Assembly (NCBI GenBank): GCA_937864375.1
Contig: CALMJO010000085.1
Location: forward strand, 1-6,054
DNA from: an uncultured Spirochaetota bacterium
GTDB taxonomy: Bacteria > Spirochaetota > UBA4802 > UBA5368
DNA: 6,054 bases
Direction of reading: 5' to 3'
Shown: positions 1-5,490 of the stretch, piece after piece
Position numbering within the stretch: the first letter of the stretch is position 1
How the letters are laid out: each line of letters begins with the position of its first letter
Made by a program: the position numbers and the translations under genes
The notes under the pieces: generated by a model
The model's database searches: none
Told to the model about the DNA's origin: nothing
Seen by the model: only the letters and a program-made list of their open reading frames with translations

Positions 1-52
1 AACGGTGAGAAAAGTCAACAATAATCGAAAAGGCTGGAAGGTCCGTGGATTC

Positions 53-298
53 CTACGGCCCCCTCTTCATCGGCCGGAAATACCCCTTGTAAAGCGAGCA
101 CTCCCGCCAGATCCTGTACCACACCTTCTCCGAAAAACCCGAAAAAACCACGGATGGAAACATGCGCGCACCGCAATCGGGACACTGTTCGGGATTTGTC
201 TCGAACGAATGTTCAATCGCGGCCTTCCATGCGGCATTGTGTATCTTCGCAAGCTTCTCTCCCGCGCCATGGGCGTAGATGCCGTAATAGCGGATCAT
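53..298 (-). pseudogene. IS91-family transposase, C-terminal remnant
   Basis: This is an 81-codon piece of the C-terminal end of an IS91/IS801/IS1294-type (Y2, HUH) transposase. The N-terminal part carries the motif MIRYYGIYA, typical of the end of the Y2 transposase domain in this family. About 30 residues later comes a CPDCGARM motif (residues 39-46), matching the CPxCG zinc-binding-like element near the family's C-terminus. Full-length members are roughly 300-400 aa, so the zinc-binding N-terminus, the HUH motif and the catalytic tyrosines are all missing. The frame stays open upstream of the ATG for about 19 codons to a stop at 356-358. The codons just before the ATG (LPLRHTK) still look family-like, so homology may begin slightly upstream. 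No convincing Shine-Dalgarno precedes the ATG. It is best read as a non-functional scrap left by rearrangement. The family call rests on motif memory, not a search. Confidence 0.72.
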
Positions 299-436
299 CT
301 TCGTGTGCCTTAAGGGCAGGGAGGTGAGAGGGGATAGAATTATGACGCTATCCTGCTATAACACTTTCATAGAGTGGCAGAACAACTCTAATGAGCCGGC
401 GGCAGCATCGACTAACATGTGGAAGGGAACGTTGAC
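299..436. other. Intergenic junction between antitoxin and transposase remnant
   Basis: This 138-base gap lies between the antitoxin stop and the IS91-type remnant. It holds no convincing gene. The only structure I see is an inverted repeat, TAGAGT at 370-375 and ACTCTA at 385-390, with a 9-base loop. It is not followed by a T-run on the minus strand, so it is a poor intrinsic terminator for the TA operon. The left end of the original IS homology is probably lost somewhere in this stretch. I could not identify an IS91 terminus or target tetranucleotide with confidence. Confidence 0.35.
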
Positions 437-727
437 CTACTTGTGCCTTCTCTCCACCAGCTGGCCGGTGATATATTTATGAAGAACGCTTTTCACGAAC
501 GATTGATATTTCAAGCCCTCTATGGCGGCACGCTTTTTTATTTCCTTCAATTCGGACGGCTCTATACGGATGTTCATTTTCATTTCATTTTTTACGAATT
601 CCTTCGCCGCTTTTTTGAAAGCGTCCTGTACTTTCCGGGTCGGTTTTTTATTCTTCTTCGGGTCAACGCCTTTATACGATTCGATCAAGTCCCTTTCTTC
701 CTTGTTCAGATATTTAATCTTTCTCAT
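437..727 (-). CDS. CopG/BrnA-like ribbon-helix-helix antitoxin
   Basis: The product is a 96-aa, lysine-rich, soluble protein, predicted as the antitoxin of a type II toxin-antitoxin pair. The N-terminal half (residues 1-48) is charged and probably forms the toxin-wrapping segment. The C-terminal half has a ribbon-helix-helix pattern: a short strand with MNIRI at 51-55, then helices around 57-70 and 74-88 (SELKEIKKRAAIEGLKYQSF). Such proteins usually dimerise, bind the operon's operator and neutralise the partner toxin. The ATG at 725-727 is chosen because GGGAG (736-740) lies 8 bases upstream. An in-frame ATG at 757 would add ten residues, lie deeper inside the toxin gene and lack a clear ribosome site. 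The frame overlaps the toxin gene's 3' end by 14 bases, implying translational coupling. Base composition is much more AT-rich than in acs or purH. It could equally be assigned to the CopG-antitoxin (PF12441-like) group; the exact subfamily is unverified. Confidence 0.75.
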   Translation of the reverse strand: MRKIKYLNKEERDLIESYKGVDPKKNKKPTRKVQDAFKKAAKEFVKNEMKMNIRIEPSELKEIKKRAAIEGLKYQSFVKSVLHKYITGQLVERRHK

Positions 728-1001
728 TTTTGTTTCTCCCTTCAAGCAGGTAAACATAGTCCCTGTTGGGAAACAGCGTGATTAATCGCACCGTGTCCCC
801 GTTCCTCTCGTACGGTACGCAATACGTATAGTTGTTAAATTCAACCACCATCATGAACTGATTCGGATATTTCTCCCTGTTCGGGTGCTCAATATTCAAC
901 AGGATGCCCTTTTCCGCGATTGCCTCGATTACATCGTAAAACGAAACGCCCCTGGCCTTTCTGAGCATCTCGTTTTTGGATTTATCAAAATCAAACTTCA
1001 C
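714..1001 (-). CDS. BrnT-like toxin of a type II toxin-antitoxin system
   Basis: The product is a 95-aa protein with the layout of the BrnT-type RelE-fold ribonuclease toxins. It opens with MKFDFDKSKNEMLRKARGVSF, followed by a helix with DVIEAIAEKGIL (residues 23-34). Beta strands follow around MMVVEFNNYTYCVPY (50-64) and VRLITLFPNRD (71-81). BrnT proteins cleave RNA and slow translation under stress. Membership here is inferred from overall pattern and from the downstream RHH partner, and no catalytic residue has been verified. Translation starts at GTG (999-1001). No in-frame ATG occurs upstream before a stop at 1032-1034, and an AGGT lies shortly upstream as a weak ribosome site. Toxin-first gene order with an overlapping antitoxin is the brnTA arrangement. 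The AT-rich composition and proximity to a transposase remnant suggest horizontal acquisition. It is intact, with no frameshift seen. Confidence 0.72.
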   Translation of the reverse strand: MKFDFDKSKNEMLRKARGVSFYDVIEAIAEKGILLNIEHPNREKYPNQFMMVVEFNNYTYCVPYERNGDTVRLITLFPNRDYVYLLEGRNKNEKD

Positions 1002-1006
1002 AATTA

Positions 1007-1044
1007 AACCTACTTCAATGTGCGCACTTTGTCAATACATATTG
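1007..1044 (-). promoter_or_regulatory. Candidate promoter/operator of the TA operon
   Basis: On the minus strand a perfect -35 box TTGACA occupies 1030-1035. Seventeen bases further comes TAGGTT (1007-1012), a poor -10 match with 3 of 6 positions. The spacer contains the perfect 8-bp palindrome GTGCGCAC (1020-1027), which an RHH antitoxin could bind. A second inverted repeat, CAATA-CA-TATTG, lies at 1033-1044 and overlaps the -35 box. With this -10 the transcript would start almost at the GTG codon, so it would be nearly leaderless, which weakens the promoter call. The palindromes are plainly visible; their function is inference. Confidence 0.35.
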
Positions 1045-1125
1045 CCACGGTTCAGAAATACACATATGCATTGTTATGACAAGAATGGTATCAATGACTG
1101 CATAAGGTCATTCACTCCTAAAAGC

Positions 1126-1146
1126 GTGCGCCCGTGCCGGGCGCAC
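1126..1146 (-). terminator. Second hairpin downstream of acs
   Basis: This is a perfect 9-bp stem, GTGCGCCCG / CGGGCGCAC, with a 3-base loop at 1135-1137. Read on the minus strand, the stem is followed by GCTTTTAG, so only four T residues lie close behind it. It sits about 6 bases beyond the main acs terminator and could act as a back-up terminator or RNA-stabilising hairpin. It also contains the GTGCGC half-site seen as a palindrome in the TA promoter region. Confidence 0.5.
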
Positions 1147-1150
1147 CAAT

Positions 1151-1179
1151 AAAAAGCGCGGGCTTTTGGCCCGCGCTTT
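1151..1179 (-). terminator. Rho-independent terminator of acs
   Basis: This is a perfect 11-bp inverted repeat, AAAGCGCGGGC (1153-1163) and GCCCGCGCTTT (1169-1179), with a 5-base loop at 1164-1168. On the minus strand the GC-rich stem runs directly into TTTTT (complement of 1151-1155), the classic intrinsic-terminator layout. It begins 21 bases after the acs stop codon. The plus-strand side is followed by CCTTG rather than a T-run, so termination should favour the acs direction. Confidence 0.88.
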
Positions 1180-1200
1180 CCTTGTGTCATGAAAAGAATC

Positions 1201-3183
1201 TTACTTTCCGAAGATCTTCTTCGCATCGTCCATGAGCGTGTCGACCACTGAAGGATCGGCAAGCGTGGAGATGTCGCCGTAGCCGGACTTGTTGAAGTCG
1301 GCGGCGGCAATCTTCTTGAGGATGCGGCGCATGATCTTGCCCGAACGGGTCTTGGGCAGACCATCGGCCCACTGGATGATTTCCGGGGTCGCGATGGGTC
1401 CAATCTCCTTGCGGACATGCGCGATGAGTTCCTTCTTGAGCTCGTCGGTCTTTTCCACGCCGGTCTTGAGAGTCACGAAGGCGTAGATGGACTGACCCTT
1501 GATTTCGTGTGGGTAACCAACGACGGCCGACTCGGCAACCTTCGGGTTGGACACGAGCGCGGACTCGACTTCGGCGGTTCCCATGCGATGGCCGGATACG
1601 TTGATGACGTCGTCGACGCGGCCGGTGATCTGGTAGTAACCGTCCTTGTCGCGGCGGCAGCCGTCACCCGTGAAATACTTTCCGGGGAACTGGCTGAAGT
1701 AGGTGTCGAACATCCTCTTCGGGTCGCCGTAAACGCCTATCATCTGTCCGGGCCATGAACGGTTGATGCAGAGGTTGCCCTCGCATACGCCCTCGAGCGG
1801 CTTGCCGGCATCGTCAACGATTGACGGCTCGACGCCAAAGAAGGGAACGGTCGCCATGGCGGGCTTGATGTCGATCGCGCCGGGCAGCGGGGTGATCAGG
1901 ATGCCGCCCGTTTCGGTCTGCCACCAGGTGTCCACGATGGGGCACTCGCCGCGGCCGATCTTCTGGTAGTACCAGTTCCACGCTTCGGGGTTCAGGGGCT
2001 CGCCCACGGAACCAAGGAGGCGCAGGGACTTGATGTTGTGCTTGTCGACCCAGCTGTCGCCTTCCTTCGCGATCGCGCGGATGGCGGTGGGAGCGGTGTA
2101 GAAAATGTTGACCTTATGCTTTTCGCACACGGCCCAGAAGCGCCCGAAATCCGGGTAGGACGGAACGCCTTCGAACATGATGGAGGTCGCGCCGTTCGCA
2201 AGCGGACCGTACACGATGTAGGAGTGGCCCGTGACCCAGCCGATGTCGGCGGTGCACCAGTAGATGTCGCCGTCATGGTAGTCGAAGATCATCTTGTGGG
2301 TGAACGCCACGTAGGTGAGGTAGCCGCCCGTTGCGTGCATGACGCCCTTGGGCTTTCCTGTGGAACCGGAGGTGTAGAGGATGAACATGGGATCGGTCGA
2401 TTCCATTTCCTCGGGTTTGCAGTCGGCGCTTACGGTCGCCATTTCCGCATCCCACCACTTGTCGATCTTGTCGTTCCACTTCACTGCAACCTTGTCGCCC
2501 ACGCGCTTGACCACGACATGGAGGTTCACGTTGGGGCACTGTGCGATTGCGGCGTCGGCATTGTCCTTCTGGGGAACGGCCTTCGCACCGCGCATGGTGC
2601 CGTCGCAGGATACAACTACGCGGCTGTCGCAGTCGAGGATACGGTCGCGAAGAGCCTCGGCCGAGAATCCGCCGAACACAACCGAGTGGATCGCGCCAAT
2701 ACGCGTACAGGCGAGAATGCCTATCGCAAGCTCGGGAATCATGGGGAGGAACAGGGTGACGCGGTCGCCCTTCTTCACGCCATGCTTCTTCAGCACGTTG
2801 GCAAACTTACAGACTTCGGCGTGCATTTCCTTGTAGGTGAGCTTCCTGGTTTCGCTGGGATCGTTGCCTTCCCAGATGATCGCGACCTGGTTGCCCCTCT
2901 TCTCGAGGTGCCTGTCGAGACAGTTGTAGGAAACGTTGACCTTGGCGCCGGGGAACCAGGAGACCTTGAGCTCTTCCGCGCTCTTTCCATAATTGCAGAC
3001 ATTGACCTTGTCCCACTTCTTGAACCAGGTTACATACTCCTCGGCGATCTTGGCCCAGAACGCATCGGAATCAGCAAGGGATTCCTTCCACATCTTCTCG
3101 TATTCGGCCCTGCTTTTGATATACGCCTTCTGCTTGAAACTTTCGGGAACCGGATAGATTTCCTTCAGGGTGACTTCTGCCAT
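1201..3183 (-). CDS. acs: Acetyl-CoA synthetase (AMP-forming)
   Basis: This 660-aa cytosolic enzyme activates acetate with ATP and CoA to acetyl-CoA, AMP and PPi through an acetyl-AMP intermediate. Its length is close to the roughly 650 aa usual for the family, and it is complete. ANL-superfamily core motifs appear in order: the phosphate-binding loop YTSGSTGKPKG (270-280), then the ADIGWVTGHSYIVYGPL block (312-328). WWQTETGG follows at 420-427, where the second Trp matches the residue that limits the pocket to short acyl groups. YFTGDG (503-508) and the hinge GRVDDVINVSGHR (521-533) come next. PKTRSGK (610-616) carries Lys616, equivalent to the lysine acetylated to switch Acs off in Salmonella. 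The ATG has an excellent ribosome site, GGAGG, six bases upstream. It lies 108 bases after the purH stop on the same strand and ends before a strong terminator. A TACAAT -10-like box occurs in the gap, but I found no good -35, so co-transcription with purH or an independent promoter are both possible. Confidence 0.97.
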   Translation of the reverse strand: MAEVTLKEIYPVPESFKQKAYIKSRAEYEKMWKESLADSDAFWAKIAEEYVTWFKKWDKVNVCNYGKSAEELKVSWFPGAKVNVSYNCLDRHLEKRGNQVAIIWEGNDPSETRKLTYKEMHAEVCKFANVLKKHGVKKGDRVTLFLPMIPELAIGILACTRIGAIHSVVFGGFSAEALRDRILDCDSRVVVSCDGTMRGAKAVPQKDNADAAIAQCPNVNLHVVVKRVGDKVAVKWNDKIDKWWDAEMATVSADCKPEEMESTDPMFILYTSGSTGKPKGVMHATGGYLTYVAFTHKMIFDYHDGDIYWCTADIGWVTGHSYIVYGPLANGATSIMFEGVPSYPDFGRFWAVCEKHKVNIFYTAPTAIRAIAKEGDSWVDKHNIKSLRLLGSVGEPLNPEAWNWYYQKIGRGECPIVDTWWQTETGGILITPLPGAIDIKPAMATVPFFGVEPSIVDDAGKPLEGVCEGNLCINRSWPGQMIGVYGDPKRMFDTYFSQFPGKYFTGDGCRRDKDGYYQITGRVDDVINVSGHRMGTAEVESALVSNPKVAESAVVGYPHEIKGQSIYAFVTLKTGVEKTDELKKELIAHVRKEIGPIATPEIIQWADGLPKTRSGKIMRRILKKIAAADFNKSGYGDISTLADPSVVDTLMDDAKKIFGK

Positions 3184-3291
3184 CTGTTACCTCCGATTGA
3201 AAATAAAATTATTGTACATGAGTGCGGGCAGACGCCACGGCCAGTAGACGCTGCCTTTTCACACCCAGAATACTCGGGTTCTAAACGGCCT
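3184..3291 (-). other. purH-acs intergenic region
   Basis: This 108-base gap on the coding strand of both neighbours contains the strong acs ribosome site (complement of 3190-3194). Upstream of it is an AT-rich leader with TACAAT resembling a -10 element. The 17-base-upstream hexamer does not resemble TTGACA. A sigma-54 type GG-N10-GC element does not fit either, since the visible GG/GC pairs are spaced 9 or 11 bases apart. A short ACCC...GGGT inverted repeat at 3264-3280 is too weak to call a terminator. No leader peptide or riboswitch is visible. Confidence 0.35.
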
Positions 3292-3891
3292 TCAGCCCTC
3301 GAGCCGGCTTGACAGGTAGTCGGCGATCATCCTGTCGTAGTCGGAGGTGCTTTTGAAGACCTTCACGGCGAGCCTGAAATTGGTCCGGGCCGAAACCGAC
3401 CCGCCGCTTTTCTTCATTTCGTCGAGCACCGGGCGGTAATCCGCCGGGTCGATGAGCACGGTCACGCTTTCGTTATTCTTTGCCGAAGAGCGGAGCATCG
3501 CGGGACCGCCAATGTCGATGTTCTCGATGGCGTCCTCCAGCGTACACCCCGGCTTCGCGATTGTCTGCCTGAAGGGATAGAGGTTGATGACGAGCATGTC
3601 GATGGGCTGAATGCCGTGCTCCTTCATGACGCGCATGTGCTCGGGATTGTTGCGCAGTCCCAGGAGCGCTCCGTGCACCTTTGGATGGAGCGTCTTCACG
3701 CGCCCGTCCATCATCTCCGGAAACCCGGTGTACTCGGACACGTCCTTTACGGCAAGCCCGGCCTCGCGCAGCATCTTCGCGGTCCCGCCCGTGGACAGGA
3801 ATTCCACGCCGTAGGTCGCAAGCTCTTTCGCGAACTCCACCGCGCCGGACTTATCCGACAGACTGATCAGGACCCTTTTAATGAGCGCCAT
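3292..3891 (-). CDS. purH: Stand-alone IMP cyclohydrolase (PurH N-terminal domain only)
   Basis: This 199-aa soluble enzyme is predicted to close the purine ring of FAICAR to give IMP, the last step of de novo purine synthesis. It aligns by eye with the MGS-like IMP cyclohydrolase half of bifunctional PurH along its whole length. Visible blocks are STGGTAKML (33-41), GFPEMMDGRVKTLHPKVHG (56-74), NLYPF (103-107) and ENIDIGGPAMLRSSAKN (123-139). Arg64/Lys66, Tyr105, Asp126 and Lys138 fall where the family's catalytic residues are expected. Typical PurH is about 520 aa with a C-terminal AICAR formyltransferase domain. Here a TGA ends the protein exactly at the domain boundary, and only 108 bases separate it from acs, so the second domain is not hidden by a frameshift. 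A formyltransferase (PurH C-half or PurP) must be encoded elsewhere for a complete pathway. The ATG is preceded by AGGT about six bases upstream. It is divergent from the tetR operon. Confidence 0.92.
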   Translation of the reverse strand: MALIKRVLISLSDKSGAVEFAKELATYGVEFLSTGGTAKMLREAGLAVKDVSEYTGFPEMMDGRVKTLHPKVHGALLGLRNNPEHMRVMKEHGIQPIDMLVINLYPFRQTIAKPGCTLEDAIENIDIGGPAMLRSSAKNNESVTVLIDPADYRPVLDEMKKSGGSVSARTNFRLAVKVFKSTSDYDRMIADYLSSRLEG

Positions 3892-4121
3892 AGATACCTA
3901 AAATTAAAATATTCACACGAAACGATTATGTTCTTGTCTGGTTAATCGCTATAGTCGAGGCCATTTTCGGGTCTATTGAAAAGGCAGGTGGCAAAATGAC
4001 AAGCATTTTTTGGCCCGCCCCTCGGACCACTGGCTCAAATAGCCTACATTTTTACAATGTTTCGCTTGACGATTCAAGAGGTTCGATATATTTTTATACT
4101 AAACTAGTACAAAAGTTCAAA
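3892..4121. promoter_or_regulatory. Divergent intergenic region between purH and tetR
   Basis: This 230-base AT-rich region should carry promoters for both directions. Toward purH, CATAAT (complement of 3925-3930) is a good -10-like box without a clear -35. Toward tetR, TTGACG (4066-4071) precedes TATATT (4087-4092) with a short 15-base spacer, and TATACT (4095-4100) is another -10 candidate. Two inverted repeats sit on these elements: CTTGA-CGAT-TCAAG (4065-4078) and TACTA-AAC-TAGTA (4097-4109). Either could be the binding site of the TetR-family product. No purine riboswitch-like structure is apparent on the purH side. Confidence 0.45.
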
Positions 4122-4703
4122 ATGAAAAATATAATACATCATCGCATAATTGAGGCCGCCGAGCGGCTTTTTGCCCGTTTTGGCGTCCGCAAGACCGGGG
4201 TGGACGATATCGCCCGGGCGGCGCGCGTGGCGAAGGGGACCCTCTACAATTATTACGGCAGCAAGGAAGGGATAATCCGGGAGCTCGTCCGGGAGAAGCT
4301 CCGCCGCTTCGACGAGGGGCTCGACGGTCTCCATCGCGGGCTCACGGACCCGGTGGAAAAGATCCGGACCGTGGTCCACGAGCATTTCCGCTTCCTGTGC
4401 GGCAATCCCGACATGTCGGGGCTCGCGCTGGACGAGGGACCGGACGAGAGCGGGCTCACCGGCGGAATGGAAACGCGAGAGAAATCGCTCATCGCGCGCC
4501 TGGTCTCCGAGGCGCGCCTGGCGGACAGCATACGGGACGCCGACCCCATGGACACTGCCACTACGCTCATGTACCTCGTACGCGGGCTGGAGCGCTCACT
4601 CAAGCAGAGGATTTTCACCGCGCCGTTCGAAAGCATTAAGGAAGAGATCGACCGCGCGCTCGGCCTCGTGCTCGCGGGCCTCAGGAATAACCGGACAATC
4701 TGA
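4122..4703 (+). CDS. TetR/AcrR-family transcriptional regulator
   Basis: This is a 193-aa DNA-binding regulator, probably a ligand-responsive repressor of its own operon. The N-terminal TetR domain is clear. It starts with IIEAAERLFARFGVRKTGVDDIARAARVAKGTLYNYYGSKEGI in pieces from residue 9 to 51, with the helix-turn-helix at about 27-46 and the family's YNYYGSKE signature at 42-49. The C-terminal ligand-binding and dimerisation domain (about 60-190) is helical and divergent, so no ligand can be named. I chose ATG 4122 because TetR homology begins a few residues later and the upstream codons are AT-rich with promoter-like elements. An in-frame ATG at 3996 has a better ribosome site (AGGTGG, 3986-3991) and would add 42 residues without TetR resemblance. 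The chosen start has no evident Shine-Dalgarno. The gene ends 16 bases before the CmpB-like gene, so the two should share a transcript. Confidence 0.87.
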   Translation: MKNIIHHRIIEAAERLFARFGVRKTGVDDIARAARVAKGTLYNYYGSKEGIIRELVREKLRRFDEGLDGLHRGLTDPVEKIRTVVHEHFRFLCGNPDMSGLALDEGPDESGLTGGMETREKSLIARLVSEARLADSIRDADPMDTATTLMYLVRGLERSLKQRIFTAPFESIKEEIDRALGLVLAGLRNNRTI

Positions 4704-4719
4704 CATCGGGGGACACTGC

Positions 4720-5490
4720 ATGGAATTCCACGCGACCACGCTGGCGTTTCTGTTCATAATTTATTCCATCTGCGGCTGGATGATCGAATCGATCTACCGG
4801 TCCGCGAACGCGCGCATGTTCGTGAACCCCGGCTTCCTCAGGGGGCCGTGGGTGCCGCTCTACGGCACCGGGGCAATCCTCATCCTCGTGGTATGTGAGC
4901 TCACGCGCGAGTACTCCCTCACCGCGCGCATGGCGGCCTATTTCGTTTCCATCTCGCTGCTCGAGCTCGTCGTGGGGGAAGCGATGCTGCGCCTGTTCGG
5001 CCGGCGCTGGTGGGACTACCGCGACGAGCGTTTCAATATTCGCGGTCACGTGTGCCCGGGCTTCTCGCTCTACTGGGTGGTGCTCGCGCTCATCTTCGAG
5101 AACACCGTATACCCGGCCACGATGCTCATGATGGGAAGCGCCAATCCCGTCGCCGTGCAGCGCTTCACCGTCGTGTTCGCCGCCCTCATCGCGGCGGACG
5201 CCATGTACTCGTCGGGAATCGCGGGAAGGATACTGGAAGCGGCGCGGCACTCGCGCGCCTTCGTCGCGCGGGGAGGACCGGCGCCCGATCTCGCCCGTGC
5301 GTTCGCGCTCGTCCAGGCGCAGCTGCCGGGAAGCCGCGCCCTTCGCAGGCTGGACCCCGCGCTGTTCGACTGCGGCCGTACCGTCCGCGCGCTGGGACTC
5401 CTGCGCAGGCGCCTTCACAATAAATTACGCTCGACAACCATATGCAGGGATGCAATGAGGAGCATTCTTTCGCGCAGGGAGCGTCCATGA
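4720..5490 (+). CDS. CmpB-family (PF06541) integral membrane protein
   Basis: This 256-aa inner-membrane protein belongs to the family databases label 'putative ABC transporter permease' (ABC_trans_CmpB, formerly DUF1113). Its biochemical role is not established. Hydrophobic segments lie at about 8-26, 48-62, 70-93, 114-138 and 148-166, giving roughly five helices. Family-like motifs are YSICGWMIESIYRS (15-28), NPGFLRGPWVPLYGTGA (36-52), the WWDYRDERFNIRGHVC block (97-112) and FSLYW (115-119). After residue 170 comes a soluble Arg/Ala-rich tail of about 85 residues. No ATP-binding partner is in the window, so calling it a transporter permease would be misleading. GGGGGA (4707-4712) ahead of ATG 4720 supports the start. 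Its TGA overlaps the ATG of the HD gene as ATGA, indicating coupled translation and probably a shared function. The GC-rich third-position usage matches its neighbours. Confidence 0.82.
   Translation: MEFHATTLAFLFIIYSICGWMIESIYRSANARMFVNPGFLRGPWVPLYGTGAILILVVCELTREYSLTARMAAYFVSISLLELVVGEAMLRLFGRRWWDYRDERFNIRGHVCPGFSLYWVVLALIFENTVYPATMLMMGSANPVAVQRFTVVFAALIAADAMYSSGIAGRILEAARHSRAFVARGGPAPDLARAFALVQAQLPGSRALRRLDPALFDCGRTVRALGLLRRRLHNKLRSTTICRDAMRSILSRRERP

Noticed and set aside
419..781. Plus-strand open frames at 419-781 and 522-785 with Phe-rich products
   Set aside because: They are antisense to the TA operon. Their Phe-rich content is the mirror of the Lys codons of the real antitoxin.
3184..3291. 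Sigma-54 promoter upstream of acs
   Set aside because: GG and GC dinucleotides are present, but the spacing between them is 9 or 11 bases rather than the required 10, and the surrounding bases do not fit.
2038..3312. 424-codon open frame antisense to acs
   Set aside because: It lies opposite the strongly conserved acs gene, shows no recognisable domain and has no ribosome site. It is explained by GC-biased codon use on the real strand.
3892..4121. Purine riboswitch or leader RNA ahead of purH
   Set aside because: No paired-stem three-way junction or conserved loop sequence could be found. The leader is AT-rich with only short repeats.
4681..5418. 245-codon minus-strand frame across the CmpB-like gene
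   Set aside because: The product is a low-complexity Arg/Glu/His-rich sequence with no fold-like pattern. The opposite frame has clear membrane helices and family motifs.
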